From assembly GCF_000021725.1 (NCBI RefSeq), contig NC_012115.1, positions 1,193,408-1,257,407 of the forward strand: a stretch of 64,000 nucleotides of DNA, read 5' to 3'. Of this stretch, positions 8,960-17,544 are shown in pieces; the stretch's first letter is position 1, and every line of letters starts with the position of its first letter. Under the pieces are notes generated by a model. It saw only the letters and a list, made by a program, of their open reading frames with translations, searched no databases and was not told where the DNA came from. The position numbers were made by a program, and so were the translations under genes. Source of the DNA: Nautilia profundicola AmH (lineage in GTDB: Bacteria; Campylobacterota; Campylobacteria; Campylobacterales; Nautiliaceae).

Positions 8960-9686
8960 GGAAATTAACGAAGGAAGGGCTTTTTATTACGGTTTTTTTT
9001 CAAAACTTTTTACGTTTACTTATGATAAGGAGAGATTTGCGGGTGTAAAAGAAGCAGCTGAAATTTTACACAACTACGCACTTGAAGAAAATTCAAAAAA
9101 AGCGCTTGAACACTTCTTGCAAAATTATAACGAACAAAAACTTGCAGAAGAGTTTGACGAAATATTTTACGACCTCTCCCAAGACCCGGTCCCCACAACC
9201 GCTTCATTTTATGATGAAGAAATAGAAAACGGCAAAATGAAAGTAAAAATGGTGGATATTGTTCTCGGGTCAAAATTTAGAAAAAACGAAGAGTATAAAG
9301 ATAGTGAAGATGATATCGGTTTCATTTTTCCTTTTATGCAGTATCTAATTTTAGAAAAACTAAACGGCGATGAAAAATCAGAATGGCTTGAGGGTAAAAC
9401 GTTTGACGTACTCAATACCTTCATAGACGATTTTGCAGAAAACGTCTATATGCACCAAGCATCAAATCTTTATAAAGATATCGCCGTGGTTTTAAAAGCG
9501 TTTGTTGAGAGTGAGAGAATCTTCCTTGAAAAACCGAAACCGGTTATAGAAAAAATAAAAAAAGAAGTATGTGAAGTTTGCATTGCCGATGAAGAAGCCG
9601 CACTTAGAAAAAAACGTAAGAAAAAAGAGAGCGAAAACCTCGTATGTAACCTTGAAGAAGGCGGAGACGTTGAGGATGAAGTTTAA
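8949..9686 (+). CDS. TorD/DmsD-family chaperone for the molybdo/tungsto-enzyme
   Basis: A 245-residue all-helical cytoplasmic protein. It has the layout of TorD-like redox-enzyme maturation chaperones: a helical N-terminal domain, then a DPVPTTASFYDEE segment and aromatic-rich helices. Such proteins bind the twin-arginine signal of a partner oxidoreductase and hold it until its cofactor is inserted. The partner here is probably the Tat-tagged catalytic subunit starting at 10374. The gene overlaps the ferredoxin gene by 11 bases. The C-terminal 60 residues are a charged, cysteine-containing extension (CEVCIADEE, then a KKRKKKE stretch) not typical of TorD. Confidence 0.75.
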   Translation: MQNREINEGRAFYYGFFSKLFTFTYDKERFAGVKEAAEILHNYALEENSKKALEHFLQNYNEQKLAEEFDEIFYDLSQDPVPTTASFYDEEIENGKMKVKMVDIVLGSKFRKNEEYKDSEDDIGFIFPFMQYLILEKLNGDEKSEWLEGKTFDVLNTFIDDFAENVYMHQASNLYKDIAVVLKAFVESERIFLEKPKPVIEKIKKEVCEVCIADEEAALRKKRKKKESENLVCNLEEGGDVEDEV

Positions 9687-9740
9687 AAAAATGAAAAGTG
9701 AAAAGTGAAAAATGGACAATGGAAAATTAATAAATTATTC

Positions 9741-9848
9741 TCTGAAACATATTGCTTTAAGAAAACATCTGCAGCGTAACGGTCGAAATTTCTTTGAAAT
9801 TTCGGGTACCGTAGCGAAGCCGTTTGAAAAAAGCAATATGTTTTCAGA
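9741..9848. repeat. 108-base imperfect inverted repeat with a nested hairpin
   Basis: The arms TCTGAAACATATTGCTTT (9741-9758) and its near-complement at 9830-9848 differ by one extra A. Inside is a second, almost perfect hairpin with 9-bp arms CGAAATTTC/GAAATTTCG around TTT, flanked by ACGGT and ACCGT. It looks like a structured RNA or a small palindromic element. Confidence 0.6.
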
Positions 9849-10040
9849 ATCAGCAATTATGTTTTCTTTTGTTTTATAAAAAAAAGATATAACCGCAGAG
9901 CTTACCGAGCTTTGCCGTTATCTCTTACGAGATAAATCCGAACATTGTACTCCTAAAAGCACTTTTAGGAATCCGGCCTTGTGAATTCTAAAATTTATAA
10001 GGCCGGCTTTGCAGAATTTTAATTTTGCAGAGCAAAACCG

Positions 10041-10151
10041 GGTCCCGGAGAGTCTTTAGACTTTTTTGGGTATTAAAACAAGGTCCTCGAAAAATCGGTA
10101 GATTTTTTGGGGTATCAAAGTGGTCCCGCAAAATGAACATTTTGCGGGGTA
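10041..10151 (+). repeat. Three tandem GGTCC...GGGGTA hairpins, 40-41 base period
   Basis: Three units (10041-10073, 10082-10115, 10122-10151) each open with GGTCC and close with GGGTA. Their cores differ but remain self-complementary: AGTCT/AGACT, GAAAAATC/GATTTTTT and CGCAAAATG/CATTTTGCG. The unit at 9781-9808 (GGTCG...GGGTA) is a fourth, more distant member. Conserved ends with covarying stems imply selection on the folded form. Confidence 0.6.
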
Positions 10152-10171
10152 AATTTAAAAAAGGAGCAAAA

Positions 10172-10363
10172 ATGAAAAGAAGAAGTTTCCTTAAAGGGGC
10201 TCTTGGAATAGGAGCACTGAGTGTCGCTTCTTCAACACTGATCTTTGCCAAATCCGAACAACCGGAATATGACAACGGTGTAGTAATAGGACACTCACCT
10301 AAAAAAGAGATTCTTTACAAAAAAACCAAAAATTGGGAAATTTATTACAAAAATGCCATTTAA
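10172..10363 (+). CDS. Small twin-arginine signal protein of the formate dehydrogenase operon
   Basis: A 63-residue protein beginning MKRRSFLKGALGIGAL, a textbook Tat signal (RRSFLK plus a hydrophobic stretch), followed by a short polar tail. The start is fixed by the AAGGAG at 10161-10166. An in-frame upstream extension back to 10025 runs through the hairpin leader and has no ribosome site. The gene ends 10 bases before fdhA. Small Tat-tagged proteins directly ahead of the catalytic subunit are a known feature of campylobacterotal formate dehydrogenase operons. They are thought to be minor subunits or maturation factors; no catalytic motif is visible. Confidence 0.82.
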   Translation: MKRRSFLKGALGIGALSVASSTLIFAKSEQPEYDNGVVIGHSPKKEILYKKTKNWEIYYKNAI

Positions 10364-10373
10364 GGAGTAAAAA

Positions 10374-13199
10374 ATGAGCTCACTTGAAAAAATGAATCCG
10401 AAAGTGGGTAGAAGGGCCTTTTTGAAAATGGCGGCACTCTCAGGAGTAGCAGGTGCAACAATGCTAAGCGCGGCACCGGCTGTGAGAGACGCCACCGATG
10501 ACGAAATAAAAGACCCTTACCCAGGAAGTAAAAAAGTTAAAACAGTGTGCACTACCTGTTCGGTAGGCTGTGGAATTATAGCAGAAGTTCACAACGGCGT
10601 ATGGGTAAGACAGGAAGTTGCACAAGATCATCCTATCAGCCACGGAAGCCACTGCTGTAAAGGTATAGACTCAATAGATTACATAAGAACGGAAAAAAGG
10701 GTTAAACACCCTCTTAAAAAAGTTAACGGAAAATGGAAAAGAATAAGCTGGGATGAAGCAATTAACGAAATCAGCGAAAAAATGCTTCAGATAAGACGTG
10801 AAAACGGACCTGATGCTGCAATGTTTTTAGGAAGTGCTAAAATGAGCACAGAACAGGCATATTATTTCAGAAAATTTGCAGCAATGTGGGGTACTAACAA
10901 TATAGATCACCAAGCACGGATCTGACATAGCGCAACAGTCGCGGGGGTCGCGAATACATGGGGTTACGGCGCAATGACAAACCACCTTGGAGATATCCAA
11001 AACTCAAAAGCAATTATAATCTTCGGTGCAAATCCGGCGGTTAACCATCCTGTAGGATTTAAACATATCTTAAAAGCAAAAGAAAGAAACAACGCTTTAC
11101 TGATTGTAATAGATCCAAGATATACAAAAACAGCGGCAAAAGCTGATATTTACGCAAAAATAAGACCGGGAACCGATATTCCGTTTATGTACGGAATGCT
11201 GCATTTAATCTTCAAACACGGATGGCATGATCCCGATTACATCAAAAATAGAGTATTCGGAATGGATCATGTAATCGAAGAAGCCAAAAAATGGACTCCT
11301 GAAAAAGTCGAAGACGTAACAGGTGTACCTGCAAGTCTTGTATATAAAATTGCAAGAGCTTACGCTACAAGCAAACCGGGTACTCTTCTTTGGGCAATGG
11401 GACTAACTCAACATTCAATCGGTTCATCCAATACAAGAATGGCTCCTATACTTCAGTTGGCACTTGGAAATATGGGTAAATTCGGTGGAGGATGTAACAT
11501 CTTAAGAGGTCATGACAACGTTCAGGGTGCTACAGATATGTGCTGTCTGTCACATACACTGCCAGGATATTACGGTTTGAGCGAAGGCAGCTGGAAATAT
11601 TTTGCACATAACTGGGGAGTTGATTTTGACTGGCTTCAAAAAAGATTTGCAGCCAAAAAATGGATGCATACCAAAGGCTTTACACTTGCCAAATGGTGGC
11701 AGGGAGTACTGCAGGAAGAAAAAACCTATTCAGACGCACCGATTAGAGCGTTATGGGTTCAGGGTAACGGTATTACATCCATTTCCCAACAGGCAAAAGT
11801 ACAACAGGCACTTGATAAACTGGATCTTTTAGTAATTGCCGAACCGTTTGCAAACGAAGCTGCGGTAATTACAAACAAAAAAGACGGCGTATACATTCTT
11901 CCGACTGCAAGCCAGTTTGAATGCGAAGGAAGCGTTACGGCTACAAACAGAACGGCTCAGTGGAGAAGCAAAGTCGTGGATCCTTTATATGAAAGCAAAA
12001 CAGATGAAGAGATCATGTTTATCTTTGCCAAAAAATTCGGCTTTTACGATGAATTCGTAAGAGGTATGATGATGGGCGTCAAAAACGGAAAAGCCGTAAA
12101 AGTAAAAGACACTTTCAAATGGCCAGAAGACGCTACAAGTGAAATAGCAAGAATCATCAAAACAATAGGACTTACCGGATGGACACCTGAGAGACTTAAA
12201 AAACATCAGCAAAACTGGCATATGTTTGATGAGGTGACTCTTAAAGGTATAGGACCTATGAAAGGCGAATATTACGGACTTCCATGGCCATGCTGGACTG
12301 AAACCCACAGCGGAAGCCCGGTACTTTACAACATTGACATACCTGTAAACGAAGGCGGTATGGGATTTAGAGCAAGATTCGGTACCGAATACAAAGGTGA
12401 AAGTCTGCTTGCCGGTCCAAGAGCTACAATTAAAGGTGCTAAAGTAAGAGGCGGATATCCTGAACTTACAAAAGACAACATCGAAAAAGTTTTAGGAATT
12501 AAACTAAGCCCGAAAGAAAAAGAAATTATGGGTAAAAACTGGAAAGTGGATTTAAGCGGACTTATTGCAAAATATGCTCTTGAGGCGGGTGTGGCACCTT
12601 ACGGTAACGCAAAAGCCAGAGCATACGTATGGACATTCCCTGATAAAATTCCTCTTCACAGAGAACCGCTCCATACACCAAGATTCGATCTGGCTAAAAA
12701 ATATCCGACTTATCCTGACAAAAAAAATCAATACAGGGTTGATACAAAATTCGCATCAATCCAAAAAACAGACTGGTCAAAAGAATTCCCGATTATTCTC
12801 ACAACCGGACGTCTTGTTATGTACAGCGGTGCGGGAATAATTGAAAGAAACAGCAAATATCTTGCGGCTTTACAGCCTGAAATGTTTGCGGACATCAATC
12901 CTGAACTTGCTTACAAACACGGCATCAGTGACGGTGATATGATCTGGGTTCACGCACCTGAGGGTACGAAAATCAAAGTGAAAGCAAGATTTACCTATTC
13001 AGTGGCACCGGACAGAATATTCTTACCTTTCCATTATGCAGGATTTATGCAAGGAGAGGATTTAAGAGGAAATTATCCTGAAGGTCTTGTACCGTATGCT
13101 ACAGGCGAAGCGGCAAATACCGTTACAAACTACGGATACGATATCGTTACCCAGATTCCTGAAACAAAAGCGGGCTTAGTCCGTATTGAAAAAGCGTAA
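10374..13199 (+). CDS. fdhA: Selenocysteine formate dehydrogenase, catalytic alpha subunit (read through TGA at 10923)
   Basis: A molybdo/tungsto-bis(MGD) oxidoreductase that oxidises formate to CO2 on the periplasmic side of the membrane. The full frame is 941 residues. Parts: Tat signal RRAFLKMAALSG at the N-terminus; [4Fe-4S] motif CTTCSVGC plus a later Cys in SHCCKG; then DHQARI-Sec-HSATVAG, where residue 184 is encoded by TGA at 10923-10925 and the frame continues unbroken to 13199. The neighbouring HSATVAG is the conserved context of the catalytic Sec/Cys in this family, so the stop is recoded, not a mutation. A GC-rich hairpin just downstream is the likely SECIS. SelA, SelB and tRNA-Sec are all encoded in this window. 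An automatic annotation would split the gene in two. W versus Mo is not decidable from sequence. Confidence 0.95.
10923..10953 (+). promoter_or_regulatory. Selenocysteine UGA codon and bacterial SECIS-like hairpin
   Basis: The TGA at 10923-10925 is followed 13 bases later by a 5-bp stem, TCGCG (10939-10943) with CGCGA (10949-10953), closing a GGGGT loop. Bacterial SECIS elements are small hairpins within about 40 bases after the UGA with G and U in the apical loop that contact SelB; this one has both. The exact lower stem is not obvious by eye. Confidence 0.75.
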
Positions 13200-13209
13200 G
13201 GAGTAGAAA

Positions 13210-13806
13210 ATGTATGAATATGCAAGAATGAAATTTTACTGTGACGAAGACAGATGTATCGAGTGTAACGCCTGTACGGTAGCCTGTGCGGAAGCGCACG
13301 AGCTACCTGTGGGTATTCACAGAAGAAAAGTTATTACGCTTAACGAAGGAATCGAGGGTAAGGAATTTTCAACTTCAATCGCCTGTATGCACTGTACCGA
13401 TGCGCCTTGCGCTCAGGTATGTCCGGTTGACTGTTTTTATATTAGAGAAGACGGCATCGTACTTCACGACAAAGATAAATGTATCGGATGCGGATACTGC
13501 CTCTACGCCTGTCCTTTCGGAGCTCCTCAGTTCCCAAGAGACGGAGCGTTTGGAGTTAGGGGTGTTATGGATAAATGTACAATGTGTGCGGGAGGTCCGG
13601 CTCCAACAAATTCTATTGAAGAATTTGAACTTTACGGACAAAACAGAATCGCGGAAGGCAAAGTGCCTATGTGTGCAGCTGTTTGTTCCACCAACGCACT
13701 TATTGTAGGTGACGCCGATAGTGTAGCCGAAATCAAAAGAGCAAGAGACGCAGCCAAAGGTAAAGGCCCTATGACACCTTACGGTTGGGACGTAGCCTAC
13801 AAATAA
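13210..13806 (+). CDS. fdhB: Formate dehydrogenase iron-sulfur beta subunit
   Basis: A 198-residue electron-transfer subunit with four ferredoxin-like cysteine groups: CIECNACTVAC near 17-27, CMHCTDAPCAQVCP near 59-73, CIGCGYCLYACP near 93-104, and CTMC...CAAVC near 119-162. It would carry four [4Fe-4S] clusters and pass electrons from FdhA to the cytochrome b. It has no Tat signal of its own and is presumably exported in complex with FdhA, as known for this enzyme class. The start is 10 bases after fdhA behind an AAGGAG site. Confidence 0.93.
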   Translation: MYEYARMKFYCDEDRCIECNACTVACAEAHELPVGIHRRKVITLNEGIEGKEFSTSIACMHCTDAPCAQVCPVDCFYIREDGIVLHDKDKCIGCGYCLYACPFGAPQFPRDGAFGVRGVMDKCTMCAGGPAPTNSIEEFELYGQNRIAEGKVPMCAAVCSTNALIVGDADSVAEIKRARDAAKGKGPMTPYGWDVAYK

Positions 13807-13815
13807 GGATATGGT

Positions 13816-14742
13816 ATGAAAAAACTATTGCCTCTGATTGGCATATTTGCCTTTGCCGGAAACGTCCATTTAGCGGAGCCTAATCTGGCTCCCGTTAACA
13901 AAGGGAGTACTTTGATCTCACCTCAGATGATTGAAGCTATCCCGGCTTGGCGTAATTATGGAGAATTATTTTTATATCTCCAAACCCACTGGGTTAAATT
14001 ACTTTTTTTAATTATCCTGATTGCAGTACCAACCGTATTTTTACTGCATTATTTAATTATAGGACCTAAAAAATTCTCCCATGAAGGAAGAAAGTTTTTA
14101 GTTTTCCCAAGCTGGCAGAGGATTATTCACTGGATTGCCGCACTTGGGTTTGTTTTAATAATACCAACCGGAATAATGATTATTTACGCAAAACTCTTCG
14201 GCGGAGGCACTCCGGTAAGATTTGCAAGGTATCTGCATGATATCGGGGCGGTACTTTTCGGTATTGCCGTTATCCCAATGTTTTTAATGTGGCTAAAAGA
14301 GATGCTACCGAGACTTTGGGATATTAAATGGTTTATGATTTTAGGCGGATACTTAAGCAAAGAAAAAAAAGAAATCCCCGCCGCCAAATTCAACGCAGGA
14401 CAAAAAATGTGGTATTGGATTGCAACCCTTGGAGGTATTGTGATGATAATTACCGGTGCGATGATGTATTTTCAAGATTTCGACATAGCCCTCCTTAACA
14501 GCTTGAATTTATATCAGATCGATTTATTAAGACTTGCCGTAATTACTCATCTTTTTTTAGCGATGCTTATCGTCGCTTTTTTCTTAACACACGTTTATAT
14601 GAGTGTTTTTGCGATAAAAGGCTCGCTTGACAGTATGATTGACGGATGTAAAAGTGAAGACGAATTAAAATATCTTCATTCCGTTTTTTACAAAAAAATA
14701 ATTAAAGAAGGCAAAGACAAAGAACTTGCCGAAAAATGTTAA
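13816..14742 (+). CDS. fdhC: Formate dehydrogenase cytochrome b gamma subunit
   Basis: A 308-residue membrane subunit that anchors the dehydrogenase and delivers electrons to menaquinone through b-type haems. An N-terminal signal-like segment (1-20) precedes four main transmembrane helices: near 55-75 and 98-122, then in the central part and near 233-258. Histidines for haem binding lie in RIIHWIAALG, RYLHDIG, THLFLAM and LTHVYMS. It begins 9 bases after fdhB and is the last gene before a rho-independent terminator. Confidence 0.92.
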   Translation: MKKLLPLIGIFAFAGNVHLAEPNLAPVNKGSTLISPQMIEAIPAWRNYGELFLYLQTHWVKLLFLIILIAVPTVFLLHYLIIGPKKFSHEGRKFLVFPSWQRIIHWIAALGFVLIIPTGIMIIYAKLFGGGTPVRFARYLHDIGAVLFGIAVIPMFLMWLKEMLPRLWDIKWFMILGGYLSKEKKEIPAAKFNAGQKMWYWIATLGGIVMIITGAMMYFQDFDIALLNSLNLYQIDLLRLAVITHLFLAMLIVAFFLTHVYMSVFAIKGSLDSMIDGCKSEDELKYLHSVFYKKIIKEGKDKELAEKC

Positions 14743-14768
14743 AGGGAGTTTTATCTCCCTTTTATTTT
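14741..14768 (+). terminator. Rho-independent terminator of the fdh operon
   Basis: AAAGGGAG (14741-14748), loop TTTTAT, CTCCCTTT (14755-14762) and a T-rich tail. It directly follows the fdhC stop codon and separates the dehydrogenase genes from the transporter. Confidence 0.8.
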
Positions 14769-14783
14769 TAAAAATACTAAAAA

Positions 14784-14823
14784 TATGCAAAAAAAGCATA
14801 AAAAAATATGCAACTCATGCATA
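14784..14823 (+). promoter_or_regulatory. Twin 17-bp operator TATGC-N7-GCATA upstream of wtpA
   Basis: Two copies of the same dyad lie at 14784-14800 and 14807-14823, with centres 23 bases apart, ending 12 bases before the wtpA ATG. The spacers differ (AAAAAAA and AACTCAT) while the arms are identical, as expected for protein binding sites. A molybdate- or tungstate-responsive repressor is the natural candidate; no regulator gene is in the window. Confidence 0.6.
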
Positions 14824-14835
14824 AAAGGATAAAAA

Positions 14836-15768
14836 ATGAAAAAAACGCTTTTCTTATTAGGTTTAACTTTGTCTCTTTTTGCAGACAAAATAGTGGTTTT
14901 TCATGCAGGAAGCCTTAGTGTTCCTTTTTCGGAAATTGAAAAAAAATTCGAAGCCAAATACCCCCAGTTTGATGTAATAAGAGAAGCGGCTGGAAGTCGT
15001 GCGTGTGCGAGAAAAATAACTGATCTTCATAAAAAAGCCGATGTAATGGCAAGTGCGGATTATAAGGTAATTGATAATCTTTTAATTCCTAAGTACGCTG
15101 AATTTAACGCACTTTTCGCAACAAACGAAATGGTGATAGCTTTTACACCGCAGTCAAAATACGCCGAGAAAATAAATCAAAACAATTGGACTGACATACT
15201 TTTAAAACCGGGTGTGAAAGTCGGACACTCAAACCCTAACCTTGACCCCTGCGGATACAGAAGTATACTCGTAACAAAACTCGCCGGTATTTATTACAAA
15301 AAACCCGATTTTTACAATAAACTCTTAGGATATGGGGATTACTACAGCAGCGGTGAAGAAAACACAAAAAAAGTAATAGTAAGACCGAAAGAAACCGATC
15401 TTTTGGGACTTTTGGAAGCCGGTGCGTACGATTATCTTTTTATTTACAAATCCGTAGCCGAGCAGCACGGTCTCAAATACATAGAACTTCCCCCAGAGAT
15501 TAGCCTTAAAAGCAAAAAATACGCCGATTATTACAAACAGGTCAGTTTTAAAGTTACGGGCAAAAAACCTGGCAGCTTTATCGTAAAAAAAGGCGCCCCT
15601 ATGGTATACGGCATTACCGTTATTAAAAACGCACCTAATAAAAAAGGAGCCGAACTCTTTGTAAGCTTCGTACTTTCACCCGAAGGTCAGACAATTATGA
15701 AAAAAAACGGCCAGGGTGTAATTAATCCTCCCGTTATAAACGGAAAATGGACGGAAAATGCAAAATAA
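14836..15768 (+). CDS. wtpA: Tungstate/molybdate ABC transporter substrate-binding protein (WtpA type)
   Basis: A 310-residue periplasmic binding protein with a cleavable-looking signal (MKKTLFLLGLTLSLFA). It belongs to the ModA/WtpA family: VVFHAGSLS at the start of the mature protein, AAGSRACARKI, VGHSNPNLDPCGYRS and the C-terminal FVLSPEGQ block. The HAGSL and DPCGYR features are those of the WtpA (tungstate-preferring) branch rather than E. coli ModA. It supplies oxyanion for the formate dehydrogenase cofactor. The stop overlaps the ATPase gene by 11 bases. Confidence 0.85.
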   Translation: MKKTLFLLGLTLSLFADKIVVFHAGSLSVPFSEIEKKFEAKYPQFDVIREAAGSRACARKITDLHKKADVMASADYKVIDNLLIPKYAEFNALFATNEMVIAFTPQSKYAEKINQNNWTDILLKPGVKVGHSNPNLDPCGYRSILVTKLAGIYYKKPDFYNKLLGYGDYYSSGEENTKKVIVRPKETDLLGLLEAGAYDYLFIYKSVAEQHGLKYIELPPEISLKSKKYADYYKQVSFKVTGKKPGSFIVKKGAPMVYGITVIKNAPNKKGAELFVSFVLSPEGQTIMKKNGQGVINPPVINGKWTENAK

Positions 15769-16741
15769 ACTCCTTGAAATAAAAGATCTGTTTTTAAAAA
15801 AAGAAAAATTCAAACTCAACATCCTCTCTTTGGATGTAGATAAAAACGAATATTTTGTCCTGCTTGGAAAAACCGGAAGTGGCAAGACTCTTCTTCTTGA
15901 AAGTATAGCCGGATTTGAGACAATTGAAGGGGAAATCTATTTTGAAGGTAAAGAAATTACAAACCTGCCTCCTGAGAAGAGAAATTTCGGATTTTTATAT
16001 CAGGACTTTGCACTCTTTCCGCATTTAAACGCAGAACAAAATATCCGTTTTTCCGAAAAATACCACAAAAAAAACGAAGAGCTTTTTAATGATTTAGTAA
16101 AATTTTTACAGATTGAAAAAATCTTAAAAAGAAACATTCAGCATCTAAGCGGCGGTGAAAAACAAAGAATCGCCCTCGCACGGGCCGTTTATTCACAGCC
16201 AAAACTTTTACTTCTTGACGAGCCTCTAAGCGCGGTGGATCCTACTATGAGAAATGAGATTATGAAAAATCTAAAAGAACTGCCCGAAAGATACAACCTC
16301 TCGGTTATTCACGTTACGCACAACTTTAGAGAAGCATCATACCTTGCCGACAGACTCGGAATTATCCTAAAAGGCACCCTGCTGCAGAGCGGTGAAGCCA
16401 AAAGCGTGCTTAAAAACCCGAATTCCATTGAAGTGGCAAGATTTTTGGGCTTTAAAAACCTTTTTGAAATTTCACTTTTGGGATTTGAAAATTCGCATAA
16501 ATATTTCTCAATAGACCCGAATCAGATTACTATTACCAAAACCCCTCTGAAGAGTGATTACTGTTTTGAAGGGATTATTGATGAAATTATGGGAATAACG
16601 GATCATTATAAAATATTCGTAAACGTAAAAGAGTTTCAGTTTTTTATTAAAACACCAAAAAGAAGGTTTGAAGAACTTTCAATCAATAAAGGTGAAAAGA
16701 TCTACATATGTTTTAATAAAAAAGATGTAGTGTTTATATAG
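15758..16741 (+). CDS. wtpC: Tungstate/molybdate ABC transporter ATP-binding protein
   Basis: A 327-residue ABC ATPase with Walker A GKTGSGKT near 37-44, Q-loop YQDFALFPHL, signature LSGGEKQR near 131, Walker B LLLLDEPLS and H-loop VIHVTHN. A C-terminal region of about 90 residues follows and may be a divergent regulatory domain like those of ModC-type ATPases. It overlaps the binding-protein gene by 11 bases. It energises uptake through the permease encoded next. Confidence 0.87.
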   Translation: MQNKLLEIKDLFLKKEKFKLNILSLDVDKNEYFVLLGKTGSGKTLLLESIAGFETIEGEIYFEGKEITNLPPEKRNFGFLYQDFALFPHLNAEQNIRFSEKYHKKNEELFNDLVKFLQIEKILKRNIQHLSGGEKQRIALARAVYSQPKLLLLDEPLSAVDPTMRNEIMKNLKELPERYNLSVIHVTHNFREASYLADRLGIILKGTLLQSGEAKSVLKNPNSIEVARFLGFKNLFEISLLGFENSHKYFSIDPNQITITKTPLKSDYCFEGIIDEIMGITDHYKIFVNVKEFQFFIKTPKRRFEELSINKGEKIYICFNKKDVVFI

Positions 16742-16785
16742 GGATAATGAAAAATGGAAAATAAAAAATTTAAAAAAGGTTTGGC

Positions 16786-17544
16786 ATGAAAAGGATTTTC
16801 GTATTTTTAGCAGCGGTTATCGTACTTTTTTTAACCCTACCTTTATTAAAACTGATATTGGGAGTCGGATTTGATTCATATATGCAAACACTAAAAGATA
16901 CGGAAGTTATTAACTCTATTTTTCTTACTATGAAAGTTTCTTTTCTTGCCACGCTTTTCGTACTTTTTACAGGCCTTCCCCTTGCGTATCTAATAGCCAG
17001 GTATGAGTTTTTTGGAAAAAGCCTGCTTGAGAGTCTGATAGACATTCCCACCATGGTGCCTCACACGGCTGCCGGTATTGCGCTTCTGATGACATTCGGA
17101 AGCCAAAACATCCAGGGTTTTTTAGAATCGGTAGGACTCGGATTTATAGATTCGACTACGGGAATTATGGCTGCTATGATGTTCCTCTCAGCCCCTTATC
17201 TCATAAACTCCGCAAAAGAAGGCTTTAAAAACGTAGACGTTAAACTTGAAAACATTTCACGTTCTTTAGGTGCGAGTCAGTTTGAGACATTTATGAAAAT
17301 CGTAATCCCGAATGCAAAAAAAGACATAATAAATGGAATGCTGATGATGTGGGCAAGAGGACTTGGGGAATTCGGAGCCGTGGTAATTATAGCTTATCAT
17401 CCTATGATAGCGCCGGTACTTATTTATGACAGGTTTATAAATTTCGGGCTTAATTATTCGGCTCCTGTGGCGGCTTTGATGATAATATTTTCGGTTATAG
17501 TGTTTTTAAGTATCAGATGGCTTAACAACAGATGCAACAAATGA
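16786..17544 (+). CDS. wtpB: Tungstate/molybdate ABC transporter permease
   Basis: A 252-residue inner-membrane permease with six predicted hydrophobic segments and the binding-protein-dependent transport signature near residue 160-190 (SRSLGASQFETFMKIVIPNAKKDIING), shared with ModB/CysT/WtpB. The start follows an AAAGG site. Forty-four bases separate it from the ATPase gene; they contain a short ATGAAAAATGGAAAAT repeat. The 3' end overlaps the convergent mnmH gene by 39 bases. Confidence 0.87.
   Translation: MKRIFVFLAAVIVLFLTLPLLKLILGVGFDSYMQTLKDTEVINSIFLTMKVSFLATLFVLFTGLPLAYLIARYEFFGKSLLESLIDIPTMVPHTAAGIALLMTFGSQNIQGFLESVGLGFIDSTTGIMAAMMFLSAPYLINSAKEGFKNVDVKLENISRSLGASQFETFMKIVIPNAKKDIINGMLMMWARGLGEFGAVVIIAYHPMIAPVLIYDRFINFGLNYSAPVAALMIIFSVIVFLSIRWLNNRCNK

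Larger units (their letters stand above)
9687..10171 (+). promoter_or_regulatory. Hairpin-rich 485-base leader between the chaperone and formate dehydrogenase genes
   Basis: No convincing gene lies here. After an A-rich stretch of GAAAAGTG/ATGGAAAAT-type repeats (9690-9727), the region holds a dense run of inverted repeats. An outer arm pair at 9741-9758 and 9830-9848 encloses an inner hairpin at 9779-9813. Smaller stems lie at 9919-9934, 9952-9969 and 9973-10006. Three hairpins at 10041-10073, 10082-10115 and 10122-10151 repeat every 40-41 bases. The last ends 10 bases before the AAGGAG ribosome site of the small Tat protein. The arrangement suggests a structured transcript leader or an array of palindromic elements. 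Confidence 0.6.

Noticed and set aside
9741-9848. T-box or known riboswitch
   Set aside because: The GGTACC near 9806 recalled a T-box antiterminator, but the other T-box elements are missing and the downstream gene is not an aminoacylation or amino-acid gene.
10025-10171. N-terminal extension of the small Tat protein
   Set aside because: The frame is open upstream, but it runs through three hairpins with no ribosome site, and the Tat signal begins at the ATG at 10172 behind AAGGAG.
10923-10925. fdhA as a pseudogene split by a stop codon
   Set aside because: The TGA is at the catalytic Sec position, the frame continues intact, and the complete Sec insertion genes are present.
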